Shown here piece after piece: positions 17,850 through 26,137 of a stretch of 64,000 bases of DNA. Both the position numbers and the translations under genes were made by a program. The notes beneath the pieces were generated by a model, which was not told the origin of the DNA, made no database searches, and worked only from the letters and a program-made list of their open reading frames with translations. The number at the start of each line of letters is the position of its first letter. Positions within the stretch are counted from its first letter, which is position 1. The DNA is from Algoriphagus oliviformis. Its GTDB lineage: Bacteria; Bacteroidota; Bacteroidia; Cytophagales; Cyclobacteriaceae. The DNA is taken from contig NZ_JAFKCT010000001.1 of assembly GCF_017254915.1 (NCBI RefSeq), positions 1,054,001-1,118,000 on the forward strand, written 5' to 3'.

Positions 17850-18524
17850 ATGCGCCAATCCTGGTGGAAAATCCTGGCGATAGCCCTGCTGCTGTACACC
17901 CTCGTCGCCGGTCTGCTGATGGATGCCCCTCGGCTTCCCATCCTCAATGAGACTATCCGTGCCCTGCATTTCCACGTGACGATGTGGTTTGGAATGATTC
18001 TGATGCTGGTAGCCTCAGTATTCTACAGCGTCAAATTCCTGCGTACTAACAAACTCGAGTACGACGACCTTGCACTGGAGTTTACCAATGCCGCCATCCT
18101 CTTTGGCGTCTTGGGCATCGTGACCGGGATGCTGTGGGCGAAGTTTACCTGGGGCGACTATTGGAGTGGGGATCCCAAGCAAAACGCGGCGGCCATCGGC
18201 CTGCTGATGTATTTTGCCTACTTGATCTTGAGAGGCAGCCTCACCGACCCCCTGCAGCGCGGCCGAATCGGCGCGGTGTACAACATCTTCGCTTTTGCGG
18301 CTTTTATCCCCCTGATCTTCGTGCTTCCCCGGCTCACCGACAGCCTTCATCCCGGCAACGGCGGCAATCCCGGCTTCAATGCCTACGACTTGGATTCCAA
18401 GCTTCGTATGGTATTTTATCCGGCCATCATAGGATGGACGCTTTTGGGTGCCTGGATCGCAACCGTACGGGTGAGAATCCGTAGGGTAGAGCGGGTTTTG
18501 GAAGATAGAATGCTTAACTCCTGA
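17850..18524 (+). CDS. ccmC: Cytochrome c biogenesis heme exporter CcmC
   Basis: Inner-membrane protein of 224 residues with six helices that delivers heme to CcmE in System I cytochrome c maturation. Seen: HFHVTMWFGMILML with a His of the heme-liganding set, the tryptophan-rich loop KFTWGDYWSGDPKQNAA (the WWD-type motif of heme-handling proteins), and a second conserved His in DSLHPGNGG. It starts at an ATG with the hydrophobic SWWKILAIALLLYTLV. It leads a run of ccmC-ccmD-ccmE-ccmF; ccmB lies 25 kb away and ccmA is not in the window. Confidence 0.88.
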   Translation: MRQSWWKILAIALLLYTLVAGLLMDAPRLPILNETIRALHFHVTMWFGMILMLVASVFYSVKFLRTNKLEYDDLALEFTNAAILFGVLGIVTGMLWAKFTWGDYWSGDPKQNAAAIGLLMYFAYLILRGSLTDPLQRGRIGAVYNIFAFAAFIPLIFVLPRLTDSLHPGNGGNPGFNAYDLDSKLRMVFYPAIIGWTLLGAWIATVRVRIRRVERVLEDRMLNS

Positions 18525-18581
18525 TTGATGAAATCGAGCATGTTCAAAAACCTGTCACGGGTATGATGATAGACCATGCGA

Positions 18582-18605
18582 GATTCCATTTGGCCAAATA
18601 GAATC
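18582..18605. promoter_or_regulatory. Near-perfect 24-bp palindrome before ccmD
   Basis: Outer arms GATTC and GAATC (18582-18586 and 18601-18605) enclose the core ATTTGGCCAAAT (18588-18599), with one mismatched pair. It ends 12 bases before the ccmD ATG at 18618, inside the ccm operon. It could be an operator or an mRNA hairpin controlling the downstream genes. Confidence 0.5.
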
Positions 18606-18617
18606 AATCAAAAACAC

Positions 18618-18860
18618 ATGAAAAAATTATTGACCATAGCCCTGCTGCTCTTTTCCCTCAACGTGCTGGCACAGGAAAAAATCGAAGTGACCGAGGCGGA
18701 CTACAGCAACTCCTCCGTGGAAATGGCCGACCAAATGCGCGCAGACGGCAAGATCTACGTGCTGGTGGGCATCATTGCCATCATCTTTGTAGGGATCGTC
18801 GTCTATGTAGTGAATACTGACCGGAGGATCTCCAAACTCGAAAAGAGCCTCCCCTCCTAA
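18618..18860 (+). CDS. CcmD-like small membrane protein
   Basis: 80 residues: a signal-like or first helix (LLTIALLLFSLNVLA), a polar stretch, then a single strong membrane helix (IYVLVGIIAIIFVGIVVYVV) and a charged end (RRISKLEKS). CcmD assists release of heme-loaded CcmE from CcmABC. The call rests on size, topology and position between ccmC and ccmE rather than on sequence motifs, which are weak in this family. The ATG at 18618 is preceded by a 24-base palindrome. Confidence 0.75.
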   Translation: MKKLLTIALLLFSLNVLAQEKIEVTEADYSNSSVEMADQMRADGKIYVLVGIIAIIFVGIVVYVVNTDRRISKLEKSLPS

Positions 18861-18871
18861 CCCATACTGAC

Positions 18872-19288
18872 ATGAAAAAAGGACATATCATCGGACTCGG
18901 AATCATCGCGGTGGCGATCGTCATCATCATGAGCTCCATCGGAGATGCCAGCTCCTACGAGAGCTTTGGCACTGCCTGGGAGATGAAGGAAGACGGCGAC
19001 GACAAGGCCATCCACGTGGTGGGACAGCTGAAAAAAGACGCCACCGGAGAAGTGACCGGACTGGAAGTGGGGCAGGACAAGACTTCCTTTACTTTTCTCC
19101 TGGTGGACAATGAGGGCACCGAGCAGAAAGTGTTTTACAACGAACCCGTACCGGCTGACTTTCAGCGTTCGGAGTCCGTGGTCGTCATAGGTTCCTATCG
19201 CGAAAAGGAAATCTTCGTAGCCGACAAGATCCTGATGAAGTGCCCTTCCAAATACCAGGAAACCGATGTGCAGGCCGCCGGCATGTGA
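18872..19288 (+). CDS. ccmE: Cytochrome c maturation heme chaperone CcmE, CxxxY type
   Basis: 138 residues: one N-terminal membrane anchor (IIGLGIIAVAIVIIM) and a periplasmic OB-fold domain. CcmE carries heme covalently before passing it to the CcmF complex. In the classical protein the heme-binding residue is the His of an HxxxY motif near the C-terminus; here the position reads MKCPSKYQE, with Cys124 and Tyr128. This is the CxxxY form described in Desulfovibrio and archaea. The gene is 11 bases after ccmD. Confidence 0.9.
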   Translation: MKKGHIIGLGIIAVAIVIIMSSIGDASSYESFGTAWEMKEDGDDKAIHVVGQLKKDATGEVTGLEVGQDKTSFTFLLVDNEGTEQKVFYNEPVPADFQRSESVVVIGSYREKEIFVADKILMKCPSKYQETDVQAAGM

Positions 19289-19316
19289 GGTTGAGTAATC
19301 CCCCAAGTAAACAATC

Positions 19317-21836
19317 ATGATCAATACCTTCATGGGTAATCTCGGCCACTTGATGGCCATCGTGGCTTTTGTCAGTTCACTGGTGACGGCCTACTCCTAC
19401 TTCCAATATTTCAAGGCAAACGAGCTGGAAAAAGCAAGCTGGAGGACCTTCAGCCGCGTCAGCTTTTACATCCATACCGGCTCGGTGGCGATGATTGCGT
19501 TTTCGCTTTTCGAGATCATCTACAACCACCGCTACGAGTACTTCTACGCCTACTCCCACAGCTCCAAGGCACTGCCGGTGCACTACATGATCTCCAGCTT
19601 CTGGGAAGGGCAGGAGGGGGCTTTTATCCTTTGGGCCTTTTGGAATGTGGTGCTGGGAGTGATCTTGATCCATACAAACAAGTTTTGGGAAGGGCCGGTG
19701 ATGATCGTCTTCTCGCTGGTGCAGGCCTTCTTGGTATCCATGATTTTGGGCGTGGTGATCGGCGACCTGAAGATCGGCAGCTCTCCTTTCATCCTCCTGC
19801 GTGACGCGACTCAAGCTCCTATTTTCGAGATGAATCCCGATTTCGTCCCAGAGGACGGCACGGGACTGAACCCGCTGTTGCAAAACATCTGGATGGTAAT
19901 CCATCCGCCAACCCTCTTCTTGGGCTATGCCTCTACCTTGGTTCCGTTCGCCTTTCTGATAGGGGGCTTGGTGACCAAAAGATACTCCGAGTGGATTCGT
20001 CCAGCTTTGCCTTGGGCGATTTTCTCTGCCATGATCCTCGGGATGGGCATCATCATGGGAGCCTACTGGGCCTATGTGACGCTGAACTTTGGCGGCTATT
20101 GGAACTGGGATCCGGTGGAAAACGCCGTCTATGTCCCTTGGCTGATCCTCGTCGCGGCGATACACACCATGATCACTTTCAAGAAAAGCGCGACTGCGCT
20201 CAAGACCTCCATCGTCTTGGTGATCCTGAGCTTTATCCTCGTGCTCTATGCGACTTTCCTCGTGAGATCCGGCGTGCTGGGTGATGCCTCGGTGCACTCC
20301 TTTACCGATCTGGGTCTTTCCGGACAGCTGCTCATCTACATGTTGTTCTTCCTGGTGATAGCGGTGTTTTTGGCTGCACGGGCCTGGAAGCATATCCCGA
20401 CTTCGGAAAAGGAGGCCTCGGTTTACTCCCGGGAGTTCTGGATTTTCATCGGGGCGACTACGCTGGGGCTGATGTCCTTTCAGGTGATATTGCCGACTTC
20501 CATTCCGGCCTGGAATGCTTTGGTAGAGAGCTTCGGTGGCATGTCCAACATGGCTCCTCCGGCTGACCAGATCGAGTTTTACACCAAGTTCCAGCTGTGG
20601 TTTGCCGTGGTGATTGCCCTGCTGACGGCGGTGGGACAGTTTTTCTGGTGGCAAAAGATGGACAAAAAGGCGCTCAAGGATGCCCTGATCACCCCATACA
20701 TCATTTCCGTCTTACTGTCCGCCGGGATCATCGTCTTGGCCAAAGTGTACGACTGGAAATACATCGTCATCGTGCTGGCAGGTACCTTCACCATCGTGGC
20801 CAATGCGGTTATTTTGTCCAACCTGCTCAAGAAATCCACCTTCAAGCTTGCCGGAGGCTCTTTGGCACACATCGGCGTGGGCATGATCCTGATCGGCATC
20901 ATGTTCAGCTCCGGCTACTCCGACGTGATCTCCATCAACATGTCCGGCCTCACCTACAGCAACAGCTGGGAGGACGAGATGAACAAGGAACACGTGCTCC
21001 TGTGGATCAACAAGCCGACCCAGATGAAAGACTACACGGTGATCTACCGCGGTCGTCAGAAGAAAGTGGTGGGCGTACCGGAATACGTTCCCGCGAAAAT
21101 CCTCGAATCCACCGGCAACGTCAACGAAGCCCTGGCGCTGGAGGACTACAAGGACTATTTCAAAAAAGGAGACCTAGTCAGTATCGTTCTGGAGGAAAAC
21201 GATTATTTTAAGATCGACTACATGAAAAATGAGGCGCTGCAGTTTTCCCTCAGCCCTATGTCGCAGTTTAATGAAGGAATGGGTGGTCTCATCTCTTCTC
21301 CAGATTCCAAAATTTTTCTGGACAAGGATCTCTACACCTACGTGGCCGCGATGAACGACTACGCCGATCCGGAATGGAAGGAAGACGAAATCTACGAAGT
21401 GGCTCCGGGCGAGCAATTCCACATTTCCGACTTCGTGACTTACTTCGACGGAGCCGAGGTGCTGAAGGAGCTCGAAGGCTACACCCTTCAAGAGGGAGAC
21501 GTGGCCGTGAAGGCGAAGCTTCGTGTGCTGGACTACGACGTGGAAAAGCAGCTCGAACCTACCTTTATCATCCGCAACAGCCAAGTTGGCAAGCTGCCGG
21601 TGATCGATACGGAGCTGGGGCTGAAAGTGAGCCTCGAAAATATCCTGCCCGAGCAAAACAAGTTTGTCTTCAAGGTCAACCAGTATCAAAAAGACTACGT
21701 CGTGATGAAGGCGATCGTGAAGCCTTACATCAACATCCTTTGGATCGGGACGCTGATCATGCTGCTGGGCTTTACCGTGGCGATCTACAGACGCTTCGAC
21801 GAATTTGCCAAGATGCGGGACAAAGGGATGGAGTGA
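19317..21836 (+). CDS. ccmF: Cytochrome c heme lyase subunit CcmF
   Basis: 839 residues with about 14 membrane helices. The WWD heme-handling motif is seen as NFGGYWNWDPVENAVYVPWL near residue 255; HPPTLFLGYASTLVPF and VHSFTDLGLSG flank it with likely heme-ligand histidines. A large periplasmic loop of roughly 240 residues (about 540-790) precedes the last helix. CcmF attaches heme to apocytochrome CxxCH sites, receiving it from CcmE. Because CcmE here is the CxxxY type, this CcmF is probably adapted to that partner. A PQQ dehydrogenase with a CGNCH site in this window (39.5 kb) is a plausible client. Confidence 0.92.
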   Translation: MINTFMGNLGHLMAIVAFVSSLVTAYSYFQYFKANELEKASWRTFSRVSFYIHTGSVAMIAFSLFEIIYNHRYEYFYAYSHSSKALPVHYMISSFWEGQEGAFILWAFWNVVLGVILIHTNKFWEGPVMIVFSLVQAFLVSMILGVVIGDLKIGSSPFILLRDATQAPIFEMNPDFVPEDGTGLNPLLQNIWMVIHPPTLFLGYASTLVPFAFLIGGLVTKRYSEWIRPALPWAIFSAMILGMGIIMGAYWAYVTLNFGGYWNWDPVENAVYVPWLILVAAIHTMITFKKSATALKTSIVLVILSFILVLYATFLVRSGVLGDASVHSFTDLGLSGQLLIYMLFFLVIAVFLAARAWKHIPTSEKEASVYSREFWIFIGATTLGLMSFQVILPTSIPAWNALVESFGGMSNMAPPADQIEFYTKFQLWFAVVIALLTAVGQFFWWQKMDKKALKDALITPYIISVLLSAGIIVLAKVYDWKYIVIVLAGTFTIVANAVILSNLLKKSTFKLAGGSLAHIGVGMILIGIMFSSGYSDVISINMSGLTYSNSWEDEMNKEHVLLWINKPTQMKDYTVIYRGRQKKVVGVPEYVPAKILESTGNVNEALALEDYKDYFKKGDLVSIVLEENDYFKIDYMKNEALQFSLSPMSQFNEGMGGLISSPDSKIFLDKDLYTYVAAMNDYADPEWKEDEIYEVAPGEQFHISDFVTYFDGAEVLKELEGYTLQEGDVAVKAKLRVLDYDVEKQLEPTFIIRNSQVGKLPVIDTELGLKVSLENILPEQNKFVFKVNQYQKDYVVMKAIVKPYINILWIGTLIMLLGFTVAIYRRFDEFAKMRDKGME

Positions 21837-21900
21837 TTCGGGATTTGAGATTTGGGATTCGAAATTTGTGGTCTAGGCCGAAAGGAGATTCCAAACCCCT

Positions 21901-21908
21901 TACTTTTG
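21901..21908 (+). promoter_or_regulatory. -7 box TACTTTTG of the marC gene
   Basis: Exact TAnnTTTG ending 4 bases before the ATG at 21913, predicting a leaderless transcript. Confidence 0.55.
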
Positions 21909-21912
21909 CGGC

Positions 21913-22494
21913 ATGCTTGATATCAAAGAAGTCCTCTCCGTTTCCCTGATTCTCTTCTCGGTGATCGATATCCTCGGTTCTATCCCGATCATCATCAACC
22001 TCCGCAAAAAAGTCGGCCACATCCAGTCGGAAAAGGCTACGCTTGCAGCGGGACTATTGATGATTGCCTTTTTGCTGGCTGGAAAGTCCATCCTCAACCT
22101 GTTTGGAATCGGAGTGGAGGACTTCGCCATTGCGGGGGCGCTGATCATTTTTGCGGTAGGCGCTGAGATGATCCTGGGAATCGAGCTGTTTAAGCCCGAC
22201 CCGGAAGCCGGTTCGGGAGCGTCCATCGTGCCGATTGCCTTCCCTTTGATCGCCGGAGCGGGGACGCTGACGACTATTTTGACTTTGAAAGCAGAGTTTC
22301 AGCAACTCAACATCGCGATCGGCATCCTACTCAACCTGATCTTTGTCTATGCCGTGCTGAAGAGCACCACCTGGCTGGAGAGCAAGCTCGGCAAAACTGG
22401 CTTGGATGTGCTGAGAAGGATTTTTGGGATCATATTGCTTTCGATTGCGGTGAAGATCTTCAAGTCAAATGCCTTTCCAATCAACATTGGCTAA
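21913..22494 (+). CDS. MarC family integral membrane protein
   Basis: 193 residues with six hydrophobic segments. Family-typical features are FSVIDILGSIPIIINL at the start, FAIAGALIIFAVGAEMILGIEL, and the conserved VPIAFPLIAGAGTLTTIL. MarC proteins have no firmly established function despite the name (multiple antibiotic resistance); they resemble small transporters. It follows the ccm genes by 76 bases but has its own promoter box. Assignment to the family is secure, function is not. Confidence 0.9.
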   Translation: MLDIKEVLSVSLILFSVIDILGSIPIIINLRKKVGHIQSEKATLAAGLLMIAFLLAGKSILNLFGIGVEDFAIAGALIIFAVGAEMILGIELFKPDPEAGSGASIVPIAFPLIAGAGTLTTILTLKAEFQQLNIAIGILLNLIFVYAVLKSTTWLESKLGKTGLDVLRRIFGIILLSIAVKIFKSNAFPINIG

Positions 22495-22566
22495 ATCGAT
22501 TTTGGTTTTTCGGTCTGTGGAGACACAGACCGTGGCGAATGGAAGGCAGTTGCCGGTCTTTTTTCA

Positions 22567-22574
22567 TTTCTTTG
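22567..22574 (+). promoter_or_regulatory. Imperfect -7 box TTTCTTTG of rnhA
   Basis: One mismatch to TAnnTTTG, 4 bases before the ATG at 22579, the same spacing as for rlmN, marC and ccmB. Confidence 0.35.
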
Positions 22575-22578
22575 CAGC

Positions 22579-23031
22579 ATGGTAATTATTTTCACCGATG
22601 GCGCGGCCAAAGGAAACCCCGGCCCGGGAGGCTATGGGGTAGTGTTGAAGTTTGGGCAGCATCGCAAGGAACTCTCCGAGGGATTTCGCCTCACCACCAA
22701 CAACCGCATGGAGCTGCTCGCCGTGATCCGCGGCCTGCAGGCGCTCACCACCGACGAATATCCCGTACAGGTCTACTCCGACAGCAAGTACGTCGTGGAC
22801 GCAATCGAGAAGGGATGGCTTTGGGGCTGGCAGAAAAAGGGCTTCAAGGACAAGAAAAACCCCGACCTCTGGCTGCGCTACATTCCCCTTCACCTCAAGT
22901 ACAAGCCGAAGTTTATCTGGGTCAAAGGCCACGCGGGTAATCCCGAAAACGAGCGCTGCGACCAGCTTGCCGTCGCCGCTGCCCTAGGCAGCAACCTGCC
23001 GCCGGATACAGGGTATGAGGCGAGTTTGTAG
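22579..23031 (+). CDS. rnhA: Ribonuclease HI
   Basis: Cuts RNA in RNA-DNA hybrids; 150 residues, the usual size. The carboxylate active site is complete: FTDGAAKGNPGPGG (first Asp), NNRMELLAVIRGL (Glu), YSDSKYVVDAI (second Asp), and NERCDQLA (last Asp), with the His in VKGHAGNP. The basic stretch KGFKDKKN corresponds to the handle region that grips the hybrid. It is preceded by a promoter-like box and followed, tail to tail, by a reverse-strand ATPase gene 8 bases later. Confidence 0.96.
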   Translation: MVIIFTDGAAKGNPGPGGYGVVLKFGQHRKELSEGFRLTTNNRMELLAVIRGLQALTTDEYPVQVYSDSKYVVDAIEKGWLWGWQKKGFKDKKNPDLWLRYIPLHLKYKPKFIWVKGHAGNPENERCDQLAVAAALGSNLPPDTGYEASL

Positions 23032-23039
23032 CGGGGATT

Positions 23040-24263
23040 TTAGAAATTCCCGACGATATAGCTAGCCAAGAAATCCTGCACGGGCAGGATGTGGACGGTT
23101 TTTTCGCCCAGATCCAAGCGGTCTCTTTGGCCTAACGTCAGGATAAAGCCTTCCGATTTTTCGAAGAAATCCATCGCTTCCAGCAGTCCATCCATCTCCC
23201 GCTTTTGGTTGTCTGAGTGGAGTCTTTCCGTGACTTGTATCAGCCACTTGCAGCGGTTTCCTTCGAAAACCACAAAATCGCACTCTTTCCTCTCCTTGAA
23301 GTAATAGAGATCGAGCTTAGTTTTTCGCAGTAGGATGTACACGAGATTTTCCAAGAGTCTTCCTCGATCGTCGCTGAAACTGAGGGAATTTGCCCGGGCA
23401 AAACCGGTGTCTATGCAATAGACTTTCTTGGGGTTTTTGGATATGCTTTTTGCCGACCAGCTAAACCGAGGCAGGAAAAAGAGCAGGTAGGCATCCTCCA
23501 GCCAGGACAGGTAGTCCGATACCGTGGTGGGGGAGCCGACCTCAAAAGTCTTTCTCAGACTGTTGAAGCTGGTCGTTTTGCCGACGTTGGATATCAGGAA
23601 AAGCGTGATATCCATCAGCGTCTTGGTGTTTTTGATCCCGTAGCGTATGGCGATGTCGCGGAAGACGATGTCCTTGAGGAGGTTTTGTAGGACTTCGGGA
23701 TTCCGGTCACGAAGGTATTCCGGAAATCCCCCTGAGAGCAGGTATTCCTGGAAGCTCTCCGGGCTGTCCGGTAGCTGACTGTAATCTAGGAATTCTGTGT
23801 AGGAAAACGGGAATATCTCGTGGGAAAGGTGTCGTCCAGTCAGTCTCGTGCCCAGCTCGCTGCTGAGAAGGGAAGCGTTGGAGCCGGTGACATAGACCTT
23901 TTCACCCCGGTCGTGCAGCTGTCGGACATACACTTCCCAGCCGGGGACGTTTTGTATTTCATCGAAGAAATAAACGGAAGCCTCCTCCCCAAAAACCTCA
24001 TCGAGCTTTGGGAAATCGCTTATTTCAAAGCCGAATATCCTTGGATCTTCAAAATTGAGGTAGGAAAAGGAGGGGCTCGTCTCAGCGATAAGCTGGCGCA
24101 TCAGGGTGCTTTTCCCGCAGCGGCGTATCCCAGTGATCACCTCGATGTGGGTACTGGAAGGCTTCATTTTGCTCGAAGCTTCGCGCTTGGTGAGTGCGAA
24201 GCCTTTGGCTACTACGTTTCTCTGTCTTTCGACTGCTGCGGCTATTTCCTCCCTAAGTATCAT
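23040..24263 (-). CDS. ATP-binding protein, AAA plus DUF4143 type
   Basis: 407 residues. Walker A is GIRRCGKSTLMRQL near residue 46 and Walker B VYFFDEIQNVPGWE near 95, followed by YVTGSNASLLSSELG, characteristic of the large AAA_14/DUF4143 family in bacteria and archaea. The C-terminal part (about 270-400) has the DUF4143 look, including LYYFKERKECDFVV, which resembles a PD-(D/E)xK nuclease-like strand. Function in the family is unknown, though genes of this kind are often variably present and may be selfish or defensive. Two 22-base direct repeats lie upstream of its start. Confidence 0.88.
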   Translation of the reverse strand: MILREEIAAAVERQRNVVAKGFALTKREASSKMKPSSTHIEVITGIRRCGKSTLMRQLIAETSPSFSYLNFEDPRIFGFEISDFPKLDEVFGEEASVYFFDEIQNVPGWEVYVRQLHDRGEKVYVTGSNASLLSSELGTRLTGRHLSHEIFPFSYTEFLDYSQLPDSPESFQEYLLSGGFPEYLRDRNPEVLQNLLKDIVFRDIAIRYGIKNTKTLMDITLFLISNVGKTTSFNSLRKTFEVGSPTTVSDYLSWLEDAYLLFFLPRFSWSAKSISKNPKKVYCIDTGFARANSLSFSDDRGRLLENLVYILLRKTKLDLYYFKERKECDFVVFEGNRCKWLIQVTERLHSDNQKREMDGLLEAMDFFEKSEGFILTLGQRDRLDLGEKTVHILPVQDFLASYIVGNF

Positions 24264-24306
24264 GATCTAAAGTGTTTAGATACCTAAAGGTAAGGTTTAT
24301 TTTGCA

Positions 24307-24351
24307 AAAGTGTAAAAGTTTATGTTATTAAAGTGTGATAGTTTACGTTAT
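24307..24351. repeat. Two 22-bp direct repeats upstream of the ATPase gene
   Basis: Units at 24307-24328 and 24330-24351 share AAAGTGT, then AGTTTA and GTTAT, differing at three positions, with a 23-base period (about two helix turns). They lie 44-88 bases upstream of the reverse-strand ATPase start in an AT-rich spacer, so they could be an operator. Confidence 0.5.
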
Positions 24352-24387
24352 AAAAGTAAAAGATTGTAAGATTGATTATCCGTCGAC

Positions 24388-25512
24388 TTAAGTGATTGAA
24401 TCCATTGTCACCAGCGGGATGTCCTGACGATTTAATTCTTTCAGCGGTTGGTACGCCGAGGCGGGATACTGCCAACCATCCTCACCGAGTTCATAGAGGA
24501 GCGGAGCTAGGTTTTGCACAGCCGCTTTGCAGCCTTGGACGATAGCTCCCAGCTTGCCGGTCTGCTTGGAGAGGACGGCTTCGTTTTCGATCTCAAAGGG
24601 GCCTGAGAAGCCTTTTTCCTTCAACACATTCACAAAAGCTCTCCAGTCCATGGAATCGCCCAAGCCGAATCCGGGAAGCGTGGCCTCGTAGTGGTGTCGA
24701 TCCCAAGGGTTTTTGCTGGAGGGAATTCCCACTTTTTCTGCCCATTCTGGCCGGATTTCCTGCATGGGATACATGTTGCCCCAGAAGGGATCGGGATTGT
24801 TTCGGGTGGACTTGACGTGGATGCGCTTGAGTCGGCTCATGTCCGTGTTGCGGATCACCTCGACCGGGTCGGTATGCTGCCACACATCGTGGGAAGGATC
24901 GTAGATTTCCCCGTGGTTTTTCTCCGGTACGAGCTCGTACATCAGCTTGCGGGCGGCGAGCACTCCGGTCAGGTTGTTGAAGGTGCCAAAGTGCCCGGAG
25001 CTTCTCCAGCCTTCCATGGGGCAGTTTTCGTAGAGCACCGTGACACCGAGGCTGTTGGCGTAGCGGATGATGGGGACAAAGACCTTTTGGTATTCCAGCA
25101 GGTTCTTTTCAAAGCCGCCTTCCTGATTTCCGAGTTCGTGTTTGTAGCCAACGAAGGTGCCGACTTTGACGTCGTTTTCGTCTCCGCCAAGTAGATATGC
25201 GATGCGGATCAGGCGAAGGAGGTGGTTTTGGTTTTTGATGCGGTGGACGGGATCGCCTCCGATGAGGTTTTCGAAAGCGCCAATGGAGAGGCGCAGCTGG
25301 GCGTCGTTGAATTGGGCGATGAGCTTTTTGGCTTCTTCGGAGCCAAAGTTTTCGTAGTCTAGATGCGTGGCCACAAAGTCGTCTCGGGTGCCGTCTTTTC
25401 TGAACACACAAAGGTCGAGGCCCTGCACGCCGATTTCTATCGCTTTCTCGACCGTTTGATCCAAGCTGAGCTGGTCAAATGCCGAAGTCATGATCCAGAT
25501 GGGATTTGCCAT
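24388..25512 (-). CDS. Sugar phosphate isomerase/epimerase family TIM barrel
   Basis: 374 residues of the xylose-isomerase-like TIM-barrel family. Candidate metal ligands in order are VLYENCPM (Glu), GEIYDPSHDVWQ (Asp, His), KRIHVKST (His) and PFEIENEAV (Glu). No signal peptide, so it acts in the cytoplasm. These proteins isomerise or epimerise sugars, inositols or their phosphates; the substrate cannot be read from sequence. The reverse-strand gene stands alone between the ATPase gene and a gene remnant. Confidence 0.85.
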   Translation of the reverse strand: MANPIWIMTSAFDQLSLDQTVEKAIEIGVQGLDLCVFRKDGTRDDFVATHLDYENFGSEEAKKLIAQFNDAQLRLSIGAFENLIGGDPVHRIKNQNHLLRLIRIAYLLGGDENDVKVGTFVGYKHELGNQEGGFEKNLLEYQKVFVPIIRYANSLGVTVLYENCPMEGWRSSGHFGTFNNLTGVLAARKLMYELVPEKNHGEIYDPSHDVWQHTDPVEVIRNTDMSRLKRIHVKSTRNNPDPFWGNMYPMQEIRPEWAEKVGIPSSKNPWDRHHYEATLPGFGLGDSMDWRAFVNVLKEKGFSGPFEIENEAVLSKQTGKLGAIVQGCKAAVQNLAPLLYELGEDGWQYPASAYQPLKELNRQDIPLVTMDSIT

Positions 25513-25627
25513 TGGGGAATTGGTTTTTGGGAAGTGGAAAATAGGGAAAAAATATTGGGCTTCGATATACGCTGCAATGGTCGCTCCAGTGCTCAGCCAG
25601 CGAGACTATTGGTATTTGCGCTTGACG

Positions 25628-25652
25628 TGTCAGTCCGAGCGGAGTCGAGGAC
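25628..25652 (+). repeat. Short dispersed repeat, first copy flanking GIY-YIG gene
   Basis: TGTCAGTCCGAGCGGAGTCG plus AGGAC. Its reverse complement is closely related to CCCTTCGACTTCGCTCAAGG at 26094 and CCCTTCGACTTCGCTCAGGG at 44331. It lies 18 bases before the GIY-YIG start, in the opposite orientation to the copy after it. Confidence 0.6.
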
Positions 25653-25669
25653 TTTTTTTTGTAAGTTGA

Positions 25670-26069
25670 ATGGCTTTCCTAGTCGATGTGAAAACTTACT
25701 TCGTCTACCTATTGAAGTGCTCAGATAGCAGCTATTACACTGGTGTGACGAATAGTGTTGACAAGGAGACTAGAGGAGCACAACGAAGGCACTGATCCGT
25801 TTTGCTATACTTTCAAGCGTAGACCTTTGGAATTGGTTTTCCTGCAAGATTTTAGAGAAGTGAAAGAAGCAATCGCTTTTGAAAAGCAGGTAAAAGGTTG
25901 GAGTAGAAAGAAGAAGGAGGCGATGATAAATGGCGACTGGAACCAACTCAAGTCGCTGGCTGAGTGCAGAAATGGAACTTCACATAAAAATTTCGAAAAA
26001 GGCTTCGTCTCCGCTCAGCCTGATACCGACACGGCTCAATCTGACATCGACTCCACTAAAAAAATGTGA
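25670..26069 (+). pseudogene. GIY-YIG endonuclease family gene with one frameshift
   Basis: From the ATG at 25670 the first frame reads MAFLVDVKTYFVYLLKCSDS and then SYYTGVTNS, the GIY-YIG core (here YFVYLLK and YYTGV). At about 25754-25757 (AGTG) one extra base moves the reading into the frame of LTRRLEEHNEG, DPFCYTFKRRPLELVF and FEKQVKGWSRKKKEAMI, the rest of the same domain. Removing one base restores a protein of about 132 residues. The family nicks or cuts DNA; small stand-alone members in Bacteroidetes have unknown roles. The tail (VSAQPDTDTAQSDID) is read from degraded copies of the flanking repeat. A sequencing error cannot be excluded. Confidence 0.8.
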
Positions 26070-26093
26070 TTTTTATTGAATTTCTGATTTCCA

Positions 26094-26118
26094 CCCTTCG
26101 ACTTCGCTCAAGGTGACA
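26094..26118 (-). repeat. Short dispersed repeat, second copy flanking GIY-YIG gene
   Basis: CCCTTCGACTTCGCTCAAGG followed by TGACA, 24 bases after the GIY-YIG stop and inverted relative to the copy at 25628. Confidence 0.6.
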
Positions 26119-26137
26119 ACGACAACAGTCAGGGTTG

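Noticed and set aside
19377..20654. 425-codon reverse frame opposite ccmF
   Set aside because: Composition is very rich in His, Arg, Asp and Gln with no recognisable domain, and the plus strand is clearly CcmF.
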